Source of the DNA: Vombatus ursinus
Taxonomy: Eukaryota; Chordata; Mammalia; Diprotodontia; Vombatidae
Assembly (NCBI RefSeq): GCF_900497805.2
Contig: NW_020954562.1
Span: 20,095,775 to 20,159,774 of the forward strand
Direction: 5' to 3'
DNA: 64,000 nucleotides
Shown here piece by piece: positions 10,720-20,644 of this stretch (positions within the stretch are counted from its first letter, which is position 1; each line of letters starts with the position of its first letter). Under the pieces are notes generated by a model. It made no database searches. It saw only the letters and a list, made by a program, of their open reading frames with translations, and was not told where the DNA came from. A program made the translations under genes and the position numbers.

Positions 10720-11062
10720 CAGGTTCTTAATTTTTTATGTCATAAAAATGCCCCTTTGACAGTGAAGTCATATGTGAAGTCTATGAACTCTTCTCAGAGT
10801 ATTGTTTTTAAAAACATATGATAAGATACTTTGGATTGCAAAGGAAACCAATTATATTGAAATATATTTTTCATTTTTTTTAGTGAGGCAATTGAGGTTA
10901 AATGACTTGTCCGTGGTCATGTAGCTAGGAAGTATTAGATATCTGAGGCCAAATTTGAACTCAGGTCCTCCTGACTCCAGAGTCGGTGCTCTATCCACTG
11001 CGCCACCTGCCGCTCAAAATATTTTTAAATAAAGTTCACAGGCCCTGAATTAAGAAACCCTG
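10720..11062 (-). mobile_element. Non-autonomous hAT-like DNA element, split by a SINE
   Basis: Terminal 'caggttcttaa' at 10720 and 'ttaagaaaccctg' at 11050-11062 form an inverted repeat. The interior holds 'gattgcaaaggaaacc' and 'ttttaaaaacatatg', the antisense of the element at 9719. A SINE occupies 10874-11014. Confidence 0.6.
10874..11014 (-). repeat. Marsupial SINE inserted in the hAT element
   Basis: Shows 'gaggttaaatgacttgtcc', 'tttgaactcaggtcctcc', 'tgctctatccactgcgcc'. The flanks 'aaatatatttttc' and 'aaaatatttttaa' look like a diverged target-site duplication. Confidence 0.8.
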
Positions 11063-13390
11063 GTCGAGGCCTGGGGGCCTGTAAGCTCAGCTCTTGGTGA
11101 GTCTTGGCCCATGGCAGGGCTACAGAAGGAGGCAGGTACATATTGAGTGGTATCAAGAAAACAAGAAATATCAGCCCAATGTTTGAGATGATGACTATTT
11201 ATTTCCCACAGATAATCAACCAGAGGTCAAATTATTTCTTGGCAGTAGAGTGCTGACACAACCTGCCCCAAGTCCAATCCCAGCCCCAGCCCCACAATTT
11301 AGCTGAAGACGATGAAACTGCAGGTGTCAAAACAACCTAACAGTATACTGATCCTGATTTTCCCTTTTCTATACAATAATAACTTAAGAAAAGCACAAGA
11401 TTACTAAAGCATCTAATTTCCTCTATACTTTACTACCAAAAGGACACACCAAGCCAAATGGCAAACTCATGATAGGTGGAGAGAAGCCCAAATGAAAATG
11501 GAAGCAGGGGATGTGGGGAACCTGGAAACTCTTTGTATGATATGTAGATGCCAATTCCACTTAGCTGGCTTTTTATCAGAGGTGGGCACAGAGCAGAAGG
11601 TTGGAGAAAAGCTCAGAGGATTTTGGAAGGTGAATAAAGAAGGAAGATGAAAATGGCAATCAGAAAGGAACCTGCCTGCTCACGTCCCTACACACTTAGC
11701 TCAGCTCATTGTTCAACAGTGAGTTGCATACTGTTTTGGCCATGAATCAGTTCCAAGAGCAGGAGATGAATGTAGGCAGATGAGCCAAGAAGCAATCAGC
11801 TTTCAGGAGCTATGACTCCAGAAGCAGATTTTGCATTGGGAGCCCTACTGGGAGCAAGGTCCATTCAATGACACAATATTATTCTCAGAGTGTGCAAATG
11901 CTGAACCTTCTCCAGAAACAGGGAACTAGATCTCCTCAGTTCCATCTACATTCACACCCTTCAGTCAATATATGGGCAGAGTGGATAGAAGAATAACTTT
12001 AGCTGGGAGATCAAAACTTGTGACTATGTGAATTGATGCATGATTTGATGCCGACTCATTGATTTTCCTGCTTTGTTATTTTACTGTTCTTTTGATTAAA
12101 CACTTATTTTAACTATGGATGGAGGCTTGAGTAATTAGAAAATACAGTAGAAATAACACACAAGGTGAGGACTTATTATAGAGTAGGGTATTGGAATAAG
12201 GAGGTATGGTCTGATTAGATCATTCACTGTCAATACTAAATCAGTGAGAAAAAAATGAAGTCACCCTCAAAAGGAGGAGAAATAAGAAAAGTACCTAGCC
12301 ATCTGAGAAATAGAATAATTTTGATAGTTACTGCCAGAGTACCCTACCATGGTAGGTGGTAGGCATAACAAGCAGGTGAGAATGAGCACTTTGAAAGATT
12401 GACAGCACCTGCTGCTTACTACTAAACAGCTTTAGGAGCTAATCACAGTCCTCCCATTCTGCTCCCCTCCACCCCCAGTGTAATACATTTGTTTGTTGTT
12501 TGGTTTGTTTTCTGTGAGCAGTCATTCCAGCCTTTTTTTTTAAACCTTTATGTTCATGCTATCTATATGTTGAGTCCAAAACCACTGAAAGGACAACTCG
12601 AAAATTTTGATACTATGACTACCACTCTGACAAAGAGTACTAAAGAACATTTTCAAAGAAAAAAGGTGGATTGTTGACAAGGAACGGATTCCCAAATTGA
12701 GATGAACTTAGAACTATTTGAGCATTATCATCAAGATACATTATTGCTAACATGACAAAAGTTGTTAGACTATTTTAAAATTATGTCAATCTGTCACATA
12801 GTCATACAATTCCACACACAGTAGTTTATGTGTGTGTCTGTGTGTGCATTTTTAACTGAATTGACCTTTTGAGCATTACATAGAGTGGGATATTTTAAAT
12901 ATATTGCGATAGTATCAAAATATGAATGAGTAATTTTTTGTTTCCTTTCCATGGGAAATATTAATGCATTTTTTGTCCAGAAAATAAAAACTACTAAAAT
13001 CTGGTAGGGTTTTTTTTGGCGGGGGCAGTCTCAATATGGAGTCCTTCTATAGCTTTCTCCCTTCTCCATTTATTCACACTTCAATGTGTATTCAAGCTGC
13101 CTGAGAATGTCAATTCTCTACTGGCATACAAAAGAGAAGGAGGTGAAGGCTGCCTGTAATCTGCTTTCAAAGCTTAGGTTCTAAATGCCTTTCTTTACGT
13201 GGTAAGCAACCCAACTGAATTCTCAAAGGAAAAGGTAACCCTGTGCACTATAATTGTCAAGACTATTTTGGGCACTAGCTGGGTGGCCAATACAGAGAAC
13301 AACATTTCCTTAGAAGGGAGGGATATAGCCAGAGATATCCCTTCTTCCTCTTCCTTATACTTTTCAAGTCACATATTGTTATTGGCAAAG
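11063..13390. other. Unassigned, repeat-poor DNA
   Basis: About 2.3 kb without a repeat I recognise, except small GT-rich runs at 12830-12848. ORFs are short. This is one of the longer unique stretches in the window. Confidence 0.5.
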
Positions 13391-13675
13391 CTATTTATCA
13401 TATGCTAATGGCATAATAATAACTGTTTTTATTAGGAAATGGCCTCCTGGAAAGGGTCCCAACCATTGTGTCAGAGCATTTTTCCCAGCCAGATTGGAAC
13501 TACAAACCTCACATTTCCTCACTAATTCTGGAAAATTCACATCTTGAATAATATTGTGTGGACCTTTTTTTAATGCTTCAACAATTGCTGGAAGAGTTTC
13601 ATATTGTAACAGAATTCTAAAAACTATCCAAATAAAGTAGCAAAGGACGGTCATGGTGGAAGAAAGTGTGCTCAT
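13391..13675 (-). pseudogene. Possible retroviral-pol (integrase-like) relic
   Basis: A minus-strand open stretch of 94 codons contains 'FPELVRKCEVC' followed by 'GPFPGGHF'. The CxxC pair followed by a G-P-F-P-G block recalls the end of the integrase zinc-binding region in endogenous retroviruses. No LTR or other pol part is visible around it. The assignment is from pattern memory only; if right, it is a short, broken fossil. Confidence 0.3.
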
Positions 13676-14095
13676 GCATCATGCAAGTCCCTTAAAGGAC
13701 AACAATACTTTTCTTTCAGAGAGACTAGGAGAAAGGCTCTTAAAATATACATGCTGGGGGTTTCCTTCTTGTAGTGGCTTCAGAGCTTTTCTGTTTATTA
13801 TAGTATATCATGTCTTGAAGCAGGTAAACCTTAATTAGATTCAAGTAATTAACTTAAAAGTCTGGGATCTTATCCACAACTTAGAGAAAGATATTGATCA
13901 ATACTGAAAAGATCATGAAAACCAGTTTCCTGATGGAATTCAGATGGAATTTCCTCATTTCAGTGAGGAAAGAAATTTTCTATAAAAAGAGAGAATATAT
14001 AGGGATTGAGGTCTGAGTTTATCCAAATTTCAACCAAATATCCCTCTCACAGCAATATACACCCAAATTTCATCTCAGTTTCTCTTCTCTCTCAC
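13676..14095. other. Unassigned DNA
   Basis: Nothing recognised. Confidence 0.45.
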
Positions 14096-14207
14096 TATTA
14101 TAATGAAGAATAGATTATAGTATAATATAATACATTATAGTACAGTAACACAGTATAATTTAGTATAGCATAATAGCTAATGTACAATATACTGCAGTAT
14201 TATTATA
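14096..14207. repeat. TA-rich TATAG/TATAAT array
   Basis: Irregular repeats of 'tatagtataatata' type. The same composition resumes at 14740-14800 after the hAT element, which suggests that the transposon landed inside one TA-rich array. Confidence 0.6.
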
Positions 14208-14210
14208 GAG

Positions 14211-14735
14211 CAGGGGCTGGCAAACTATGGTCCATGGGCCAAATCTGGGCTGCTACTGCTTTTTGTATATCCCACAAGCTAAAAATGCCTAAATTTGTAA
14301 AAAATAAATGAATAGGTAAACAGATAAATGAATGAATAACTGAATAAATAACTAAATAACTGAAAAATAACTAACTAAAATAAATGGAATTCTTTCTCAT
14401 TTCATTGTTGTTCCGTCGTTCTAGTTTTGTCCAAATGTTTGTGACCTCATTTGATGCTTTCTTGGCAAAGATATTTGAATGGTTTTCCATTTCCTTCTCC
14501 AGTTCCTTTTATATATGAGGAAACTGAGGCAAACAAGGTTAAGTTAACCTGCAAGGTTAAGTTCACACAGCTAGTAAGTCTCTGAGGCCACATTTAAATT
14601 CAGGAAGGTAAGTCTTCCTGACTCCAGGACCAGCATTCTATCCACTGTACCACCTAGTTACACCTTAGCTCATGGGCCATACAAAAGCAGATAGCATACT
14701 AGATTTTACCCATGGGCCATAGTTTGCCAAACCTT
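14211..14735 (+). mobile_element. Non-autonomous hAT-like element with clear TIRs, SINE inside
   Basis: The left end 'caggggctggcaaactatgg' and the right end 'ccatagtttgccaaacc' are inverted repeats, continuing through 'tccatgggcc' on the left and 'cccatgggcc' on the right. Between them lie an AATAAATGA-rich stretch (14300-14390) and an RTE-tailed SINE (14400-14668). Related elements are widespread in mammals as MER-type hATs; the exact family is not claimed. Confidence 0.65.
14400..14668 (-). repeat. RTE-tailed MIR-core SINE
   Basis: Shows 'tttgtgacctcatttg', 'cttggcaaagatatttg', 'gaggaaactgaggcaaac', 'cagctagtaagtctctgagg', 'ctatccactgtaccacc'. A local repeat 'ctgcaaggttaagtt' is duplicated within it (about 14538-14562). 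Confidence 0.85.
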
Positions 14736-14929
14736 TAAAAAAAGAGTATAGTAGTATAGTATAATACAATATACTGTAGTATGTACAGCATATACTGTGT
14801 GCATGTGTGAAAAGCCAGATTATTTTTTTAAATGTTGCTCCAGTTTTACACTTATTTGGCATGGATGTGACTGAAATCAAGACAGATTATGAAACTGCTA
14901 GAATTAACGGAAGTTTGTTTGTCTGTATA

Positions 14930-15000
14930 GAAACACACATGTACATATGCTATATATTATATACATACACATATATTTGTATATACATATAAGCTGCACA
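14930..15000. repeat. TA/CA microsatellite
   Basis: Alternating 'tatacatac', 'acatatatttgtat' purine-pyrimidine run. Gives spurious short ORFs. Confidence 0.7.
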
Positions 15001-15009
15001 TACAAACAG

Positions 15010-15174
15010 TAGGGACATTATGATTCCTCATACCTTCAACCCTCTGTGTTGTCTACGTCAATAGCACCTGTTCAGCCTCACTTTCTTCCCTTCATGGTCT
15101 GGTCCCCTTAAATCTTGTGATCCATTTATCTTAGAGGTACATATGCCTTTCCAGACTCCAAGCCTAGCTCATCA
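15010..15174 (+). repeat. L2 interior, part 1 of 3
   Basis: The pyrimidine-rich sense-strand sequence before the half-L1 is continuous with 17901 onward once the insertion is removed: the target 'ccatcatccattttct' occurs on both sides. It belongs to the middle of the L2 ORF. Confidence 0.6.
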
Positions 15175-15190
15175 CCATCATCCATTTTCT
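15175..15190. repeat. Target-site duplication, left copy
   Basis: 'ccatcatccattttct', repeated exactly at 17885-17900. These 16 bp bound the half-L1. The T-rich side at the element's 3' end fits L1 endonuclease cleavage. Confidence 0.9.
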
Positions 15191-15794
15191 TTTTTTTGTT
15201 AAATTTTTAAAATTTTTTTTTTATTTTTAACATGTGTTTTTAAAACTTTGAGTTACAAATTTTTTCCCTTCCTCCCTCCCCACCCACCCTCATTGAAAAG
15301 GCAAACATCTTGGTACAGGTTATAGATATGTAATCATGCAAAACACTTCCATAGTAGTCCTGTTGTGAAAAAACTAAGTATATTTCCCTTCATCCTATCC
15401 TACCCCCCATTTATTCTATTCTCTCTTTTGACCCTGTCCCTCCTCAGAAGTGTTTGCTTTTGATTATGCCCTCCCCCAATCTGCCCTCCCCTCTATCAAC
15501 CTCCTGCTTTCATCTCCTTGCCCCCTTATTTTCCTGTAGGGTAAGATAGATTTCCATACCTCATTGTGAATGTTATTCCCTCCTTAAGCCAAATCCTATG
15601 CGAATAAGATTCACTCATTCCCTCTCACCTTCCCCCATTTCCCCTCCACTGTAAAAGCCTTTTCTTGTCTGTTTCATGTGAGATATTTTACCTCATTCTA
15701 CTTCTCCCTTACTTCTTCTCCCAGTATAATCCTCTCTCATCCCTTAATTTTATTTTCCAGATATCACCCCTTCATCTTCAACTCACCTTGTGCC

Positions 15795-15795
15795 C

Positions 15796-15847
<52 letters not shown>
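15795..15847. repeat. (CTAT)n microsatellite inside the half-L1 spacer
   Basis: About 13 tandem CTAT units. The homologous spot in the 42 kb element (about 42180-42202) holds a TA run, so this part of the spacer seems prone to microsatellite growth. Confidence 0.9.
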
Positions 15848-15980
15848 CACACACATATAATTTTTTCCCTCCCACTACCCTAATACTGACAAAGGACTCA
15901 TGAGTTACAAATATCATCCTTCCCTGCAGGAATGTAAACAGTTCAACCTTAATAAGTCTCTTATGATTTCTCTTTCATGT

Positions 15981-17035
15981 TTACCTCTTCCATGTTTCAC
16001 TTGAGTCTTGTATTTGAAGGTCAAATTTTCTATTCAGCTCTGATCTTTTCCACAGGAATGCTTGAAAGTCCCCTATTTCATTGAATGACCATTTTTTACC
16101 CTGAAGGATTATACTCAGTTTTGATGGGTAAGTGATTCTAGGTTGTAGTCCTAACTCCTTTGACCTCCGGAATATCATACTCCATGCCCTCCGGACTCTT
16201 AATATAGAAGCTGCTAAATCTTGTGTTATCCTGATTGTGTTTCCACAATACTTGAATTGTTTCTTTCTGGCTACTTGGAATATCTTCTCCTCAACCTGGG
16301 AATTCTGGAATTTGGCTACAACATTCCTAGGAGTTTTCCTTTGGGGATCTCTTTCAGGAGGTGAGATGATCAGTGGATTCTTTCCATTTCTATTTTGCCC
16401 TGTGGTTATAAAATATCAGGGCAATTTTCCTTGATAATTTCTTGAAAGATGATGTCTAGGCTCTTTTTTTTTTTGATCATGGCTTTCAGAGAATCTAATA
16501 ATTTTTAAGTTCTCTCTTCTGGATCTATTTTCCAGGTCAGTTGTTTTTCCAATGAAATATTTCACATTCTCTTCTATTTTTTCATTCCTTTGGATTAGTA
16601 TTATAGTGCCTTGATTTCTCAAATTGTCCCTAGCTTCCAATTGCTCCGTTCTAATTTTTAAGGAAGTATTTTCTTCAGTAAGCTTTTGGACTTCCTTTTC
16701 CATTTGGCCAGTTTTGCTTTTTAGGGCATTCTTCTCCTCATTGGCTTTTTGGACCTCTTTTGTCATTTGGGTTAGACTATTTTTTAAGATGTTATTTTCT
16801 TCAGTATTTTTTGTATCTCCTTTAGCATCACTCTCAGTTTTTCCTCTACTTCTCTTACTTGCTTCTTAAAATTCTTTTTGAGCTCTTCCATGGCCTGCGA
16901 CCAATTCATATTTTTCTTGGAGGCTTTGGATGTAGGAGCTTTGGCTTTGTTGTCTTCTTCTGGTTGTACGTTTTGATCTTCTTTGTCATCAAAGTAAGAT
17001 AATATAGTCTGACTCTTTTTGTGCTGCTTGCTCAT
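15981..17035 (-). pseudogene. L1 ORF1 (RNA-binding chaperone), inactive
   Basis: Starts 'MSKQHKKSQTILSYF', the same start as the copy at 35201. An open N-terminal part (17035-16784) is followed by a coiled-coil heptad region (16766 on: 'EVQKANEEKNALK', 'EVQKLTEENTSLK'), the RNA-recognition segment ('RRENLKIIRFSESHD') and a C-terminal part ending at 15981 ('FNEIGDFQAFL'). About 350 codons in all, normal for mammalian ORF1p. It is split over at least three frames, with a break near 16770-16784 and others between 16416 and 16180. In a live element it would trimerise and bind L1 RNA. Confidence 0.8.
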
Positions 17036-17884
17036 GATCTCAGCAAATTACTTGAGTTATAGACTCTTTGTTAAGGTAGGAGTCTGTTTCCAGTGTGGAG
17101 AATGTACTGTCCCAAGCTTCAGGGGTTTGTACAGCTATTTTCAGAGATACTTCTAGGGACCTGTAAATTTTCAGTTCTTCCAAGGTGCTACGATCAAGGG
17201 CCAGGTGTTTACTCCTTTCCTGGCCTGTGCTCTGGTCTAAGAGTGGCCCCAAGCACTCTTTTCTGTCTTGGAACTGTGAGAAGGATTTCCTCTCCACAGC
17301 CACTACCAGCTCCACCACGCCAATGCTCCTCCTCACCCCAGGACTGCCAACCAGAACTGTGACCCAGATCCAAGCACGGGCAAAGCAAGAGAATCCTGCA
17401 GCAGCAGAGAGATCCCTGCAATCTCCCTCTGATCAGTCACTTGATTCCCCCTCAGTCTGTGGGCCAGAAGCTCAGGAAGCAGTTGCCCCGCCCCCCAAGG
17501 AATGGGGCTGGGACCCCACGCTCCTCTCTTACCACCATAGAAACAGACTTTTCCCACTGACCTTCTAAGTTGTCTTTGGCATTCTTGGGTTGAGGAGCCT
17601 GGAAACCACCACAGTTGCCTGTGATGCAGTCCTCTGAGGCTTGCTCCAGGTTTGCTGAAGCCTGAGTGCCCATGCCAAACTGTGTTCCTCTACCTGTCCA
17701 GCACGATATACCTTTCTGATCAACCATCCAGGCTGTCTTTGGCTGGAAATTTGTTTCACTCTGTGTTTTTGTGAGTTCTGCTGCTTTAGAATTTGTTTAG
17801 AACCATTTTTTATAGGTATTTGGAGGGGTTTGGGGGAGAGCTCAAGCAAGTCACTGCTTTTACTCTGCCATCTTGGCTCCACCC
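17036..17884 (-). promoter_or_regulatory. L1 5'UTR (internal promoter region)
   Basis: Begins on the minus strand with 'ggagccaagatggcagagt' and runs to the ORF1 start. It is GC-richer than the surroundings and holds most of the CpGs of this region (17300-17520), as L1 promoters do. It matches 34367-35200 closely along its length, so the two belong to the same subfamily. Confidence 0.8.
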
Positions 17885-17900
17885 CCATCATCCATTTTCT

Positions 17901-18367
17901 CCATCCATATTCCATTGCTGCTTTCCAAATATGGCTCAAAGGAGTCAAATCACCATACTGCCTGTATCCATCATTAAGGTCATCGTCTGGATCTCCTGGG
18001 CCCTCCCTGGTGTACAGAAATCCTTTTCTTCTACCCTAATTGACTCTCTACCATGCTCCCTAGAGCGATTGATACAATCATCCTTTCTCCTCATTACCTT
18101 CCCCTTCTTTCTCAGGAGATGATCACACTTTCTACTTCACTGGGAAAAATCAAGTTATCCACTGTGACCTCCCTCCTCTTATCTTCATCTGAAAACTCTT
18201 CTGCGTATTCCTCTATTCCTTCTTCATTTCTTCACCAAAGGCCAGCCTCTGTACTCCTGTTCTTCCTCCTATCTCTTTCAGGAATTTCCCCCTTCAATTA
18301 TTTCCTTTTTCCTTTCTCATCTTAAATCTTACTCCAGCTCCTCTGATACCTGTTATCATGCCCCTGT
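17901..18367 (+). repeat. L2 interior, part 2 of 3
   Basis: Sense-strand L2 ORF sequence between the endonuclease and reverse transcriptase parts, for example 'ctttctacttcactggg', 'ccactgtgacctccctcc', 'ggccagcctctgtactcctg'. It stops at 'catgcccctgtct', and the following L2 sequence resumes at about 20645. Confidence 0.65.
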
Positions 18368-18369
18368 CT

Positions 18370-18575
18370 TAGTTGTTTTAGTGATGATGATGATGATTAT
18401 AATAACAATGGTAATAGATTTATGTAGGACTTTATTAATGTGCCCATTTTTTAGTTGATAAAACTGAGAAAGAAGGACATTAGGTGAATTGCCCAGGGTT
18501 ACAGTACAGGATTCAAACTTAGCTATTCCAGACTCCAAGACTAACACACTCTCCTCCAGGCTAAATTACTACCTC
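18370..18575 (-). repeat. MIR SINE in duplicated block
   Basis: Degenerate MIR3/THER1: 'tgataaaactgagaaag', 'gtgaattgcccagggtt', 'ccagactccaag'. Matches in position the MIR at 9286-9525. Confidence 0.6.
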
Positions 18576-18744
18576 CAGAGCTTCATCTCAGGGTGCTAAA
18601 ATTGAGAGGTGAGCTGACAGTAGTTCTGGGCATTCAGCAGCTTGGAGACAGCTGAGTATAATAATGTCAGTTAGTTGAATTGTAAAGTACCATATGCTTT
18701 TTACCCACTCTCCCTCACTGAAAGTCCAGGCCTCACCCTGGTTC

Positions 18745-19164
18745 TGCAGGGATTCTCAACTTGGGGTGTCTGAACTTTTTTTTTTTTTGCAAGGAAATTG
18801 AGGTCAAGTGACTTGCCTGGGGTCACAAAGCTAGTAAGTTGAACTTTTTATTTGTTTTTTGGGTTTTTGTTTTGTTTTGTTTTGTTTCATTATTTGTTTT
18901 TTGGTTTTTGTTTTTTGGGTTTTTTTTTTTTGGCTAGGCAATGGGGTTAAGTGATTTGCCCAGAGTCACACAGCTAGTAAGTATTATGTGTCTGCAGCCA
19001 GATTTGAACTCAGATCCTCCTGAATCCAGGAACTTTAAAAAAAATATTTTGATAACTATATTTCAACCTGATCAGTTTCCTTTGTAATCCTATATATTTT
19101 ATTTTATACATTTAAAAACGTTATCCTGAGAAGAGGTCCACAGGCTTCAGCTAAATGAACTGAA
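18745..19164 (+). mobile_element. hAT-like element in copy 2, split by SINE pieces
   Basis: The left end 'tgcagggattctcaacttgg' corresponds to the 9719 end. The remainder resumes at about 19028 ('aaatattttgataactatat', 'cctttgtaatcctatat', 'gaagaggtccacaggctt'). SINE and poly-T/GTTTT sequence fills the gap. Confidence 0.55.
18776..19030 (-). repeat. Two SINE fragments with a GTTTT-rich spacer
   Basis: Fragment one at 18785-18838 ('gtgacttgcctggggtcac'), fragment two at 18930-19028 ('ggctaggcaatggggttaag', 'tttgaactcagatcctcc'). Both lack the head end. A T/GTTTT run at 18845-18930 lies between them. Confidence 0.7.
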
Positions 19165-19165
19165 G

Positions 19166-19979
19166 GCATGCTTTATTCTGCTTACTCTGGTTACCTCTTG
19201 CCCCAGATGTAAAAATGGCCAGCTACTGTACTGAAAATCTTCATAAGGTGACTCATTGTGACTTTCTGCTGATAGGAAAGCATATTTTACACATCTGCAG
19301 TTCTCCACTACTCTCTTTAGTGGTCTGTAAGTAAGATGAATTTTAGTGTGTGCAAGGAGGATTTTGTTACTCCTTTTTAGAAAATAGTTCCAGGATCCAT
19401 GGCCAAAATAGATAATATTTCCCACGAATTATTGTTGAAAACATCTCCACCATGCTTGCACAGTGAGATATAGGGATGACATAATGTATGCCTGTGCTGT
19501 GCTAGCTCATGACGATATGGCTAAAGTTAACCAGTGAGCTTATTGTTGGCAATATGCCTTCTTTGTCTGTTGCCCTATAAGACAAGTAGGTACTGTTAAG
19601 TAAGTGGGGAACCCACTTTGGGATTTGGGTGAGGCATAGAGGAATGCATGTGCTTGCCTTGATGGGCTCCCATCAAGGCTTGGGGGGAATCTATGTTTGC
19701 CTCAACCAGCCCACATTGAGGCTTAGGGGATAAGGAGTTATACACCTATTTTTGCCCACCCCTGCGAGAAGTGTGCTTGGGAATGCTGTAGGAGTTGGTG
19801 TTCCCATTATCAGCAACTTTATTGAGAATACTGGACTAGAATAAAGAAAGCTTATTTAACCTCTCCAAAGCTGTCTTCCTGTCTGACCAGATCAAAAGTG
19901 AACCTGTGCTAGAACACCTTTTAGTGTTAGTAACCCTCCTGTGTTCTCCTGCCCAACAAATGGTGTTACCTGTGAAACA
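19166..19979 (+). mobile_element. Insertion unique to copy 2, containing an LTR-like stretch
   Basis: Copy 1 reads straight from 'gaaggcatgtc' to 'ttttcccttttaaactcaac'. In copy 2 the matching pieces are about 810 bp apart. The inserted part ends with an LTR-like stretch at about 19430-19920: a polyadenylation signal 'agaataaagaaag' near 19839, then 'gctgtcttcctgtctgacc', as in retroviral R-U5. It is plausibly an old solo LTR with flanking sequence; ends uncertain. Confidence 0.4.
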
Positions 19980-20195
19980 TGGTCTTTTCTTCTTTAGAAC
20001 TCAGCAGTGTTCTTTATTTCCTTCTCTACCCATAAGCTTTTGTGTCTTAGGCACTGGAAAGGTGAAGACAGTTTGTGTGCTAGAGATTAGAATGTGATTA
20101 ACAGGGAGTCAACAAACTCTCTCTTTTTGGTTGTCCAAGTAAAAAGGTTTTTGTGTCAGAGATTATTTTTATCCCTATTAAGATAGACAAAAAAG

Positions 20196-20237
20196 AGAAA
20201 GGAAGGAAGGAAGGAAGAGAGAGAGAGAGAGAGAAAG

Positions 20238-20284
<47 letters not shown>

Positions 20285-20296
20285 NNNNNNNNNNGA

Positions 20297-20340
<44 letters not shown>

Positions 20341-20341
20341 A
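20196..20341. repeat. (GGAA)n / (GA)n / (GAAA)n microsatellite
   Basis: Runs through GGAA, then GA, then GAAA units, broken by ten N at 20285-20294. The orthologous place in copy 1 (10190-10216) holds only a short GA/AAAG tract, so the expansion came after duplication. The lysine/arginine-rich frames through it are artefacts. Confidence 0.95.
20285..20294. other. Assembly gap (10 N)
   Basis: Ten N in the middle of the GAAA array. The true array length is unknown. Confidence 1.
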
Positions 20342-20539
20342 GCAGAAATTTAGAAGATACCAGATACCAGATGGCTGGGCAAAAAAAAAAATGGTCTGAA
20401 CTCAGAAGTAATGGGTCTAAAATCCAAACTAGATTCCCACTGTCTCCCATCACTTCATCTCTTAACCATGTCTGTGTCCTCTGAGGTTAAGGCTGCCTTT
20501 GGATGTGGGGAGCTATGCAACTAAGGAAACCAGGCTGGA

Positions 20540-20640
20540 AGAGGTTAAGTATCCCACACCTAGTTAGTTTCTAGTAGGACTTCAACTCAGGTCTTTTTAG
20601 CTTCTAGACCTGTACTCTATCAACTAAACCATCTGGCTAC
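20540..20640 (-). repeat. MIR SINE fragment
   Basis: Shows 'gaggttaagtatcccacacc', 'ggacttcaactcaggtc', 'gtactctatcaactaaacc'. It sits at the right edge of the duplicated block, just before L2 resumes. Confidence 0.65.
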
Positions 20641-20644
20641 ATTT

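Larger units (their letters stand above)
15191..17884 (-). mobile_element. Half-L1 (HAL1-type): 5'UTR + ORF1 + spacer + 3' end, no ORF2
   Basis: A 2,694-bp element bounded by an exact 16-bp target-site duplication. Sense order on the minus strand: 5'UTR 17884-17036, ORF1 17035-15981, the ORF1/ORF2 spacer (about 15980-15390, homologous to 41745-42280), then directly the L1 3' end (about 15385-15191, 'ggttatagatatgtaatcat' in antisense) and an A/T-rich tail. No ORF2 sequence is present. HAL1 elements, L1 derivatives carrying only ORF1, are a known class in mammals. A simple deletion of ORF2 in one L1 would look alike, but the exact duplication shows that it was inserted as a unit or lost ORF2 afterwards. 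Confidence 0.85.
18368..20535 (+). repeat. Duplicated block, copy 2, inserted in L2
   Basis: Collinear with copy 1 (9286-10375), enlarged by a SINE-rich piece (18776-19030), an ~810-bp insertion (19166-19979) and a GGAA/GAAA expansion (20196-20341). Because L2 sequence runs up to 18367 and continues at 20645, the block arrived inside an existing L2. Copy 1 is therefore the candidate source, or both come from a third locus or a repeat family. Confidence 0.65.

Noticed and set aside
15665-15883. 72-codon frame with serine/tyrosine/leucine run
   Set aside because: It is the CTAT microsatellite and pyrimidine-rich L1 spacer read in frame.
17300-17520. CpG island / host promoter
   Set aside because: Its CpGs fall within the L1 5'UTR bounded by the target-site duplication.
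17185-17568. 127-codon plus-strand frame, and 17565-17948 on the minus strand
   Set aside because: Both lie in the L1 5'UTR, which is GC-richer and so opens long chance frames; 34629-35036 is the same effect in the sister copy.
20153-20453. Lysine/arginine- or phenylalanine/leucine-rich frames with unknown residues
   Set aside because: Translation of the GAAA array across the N gap.
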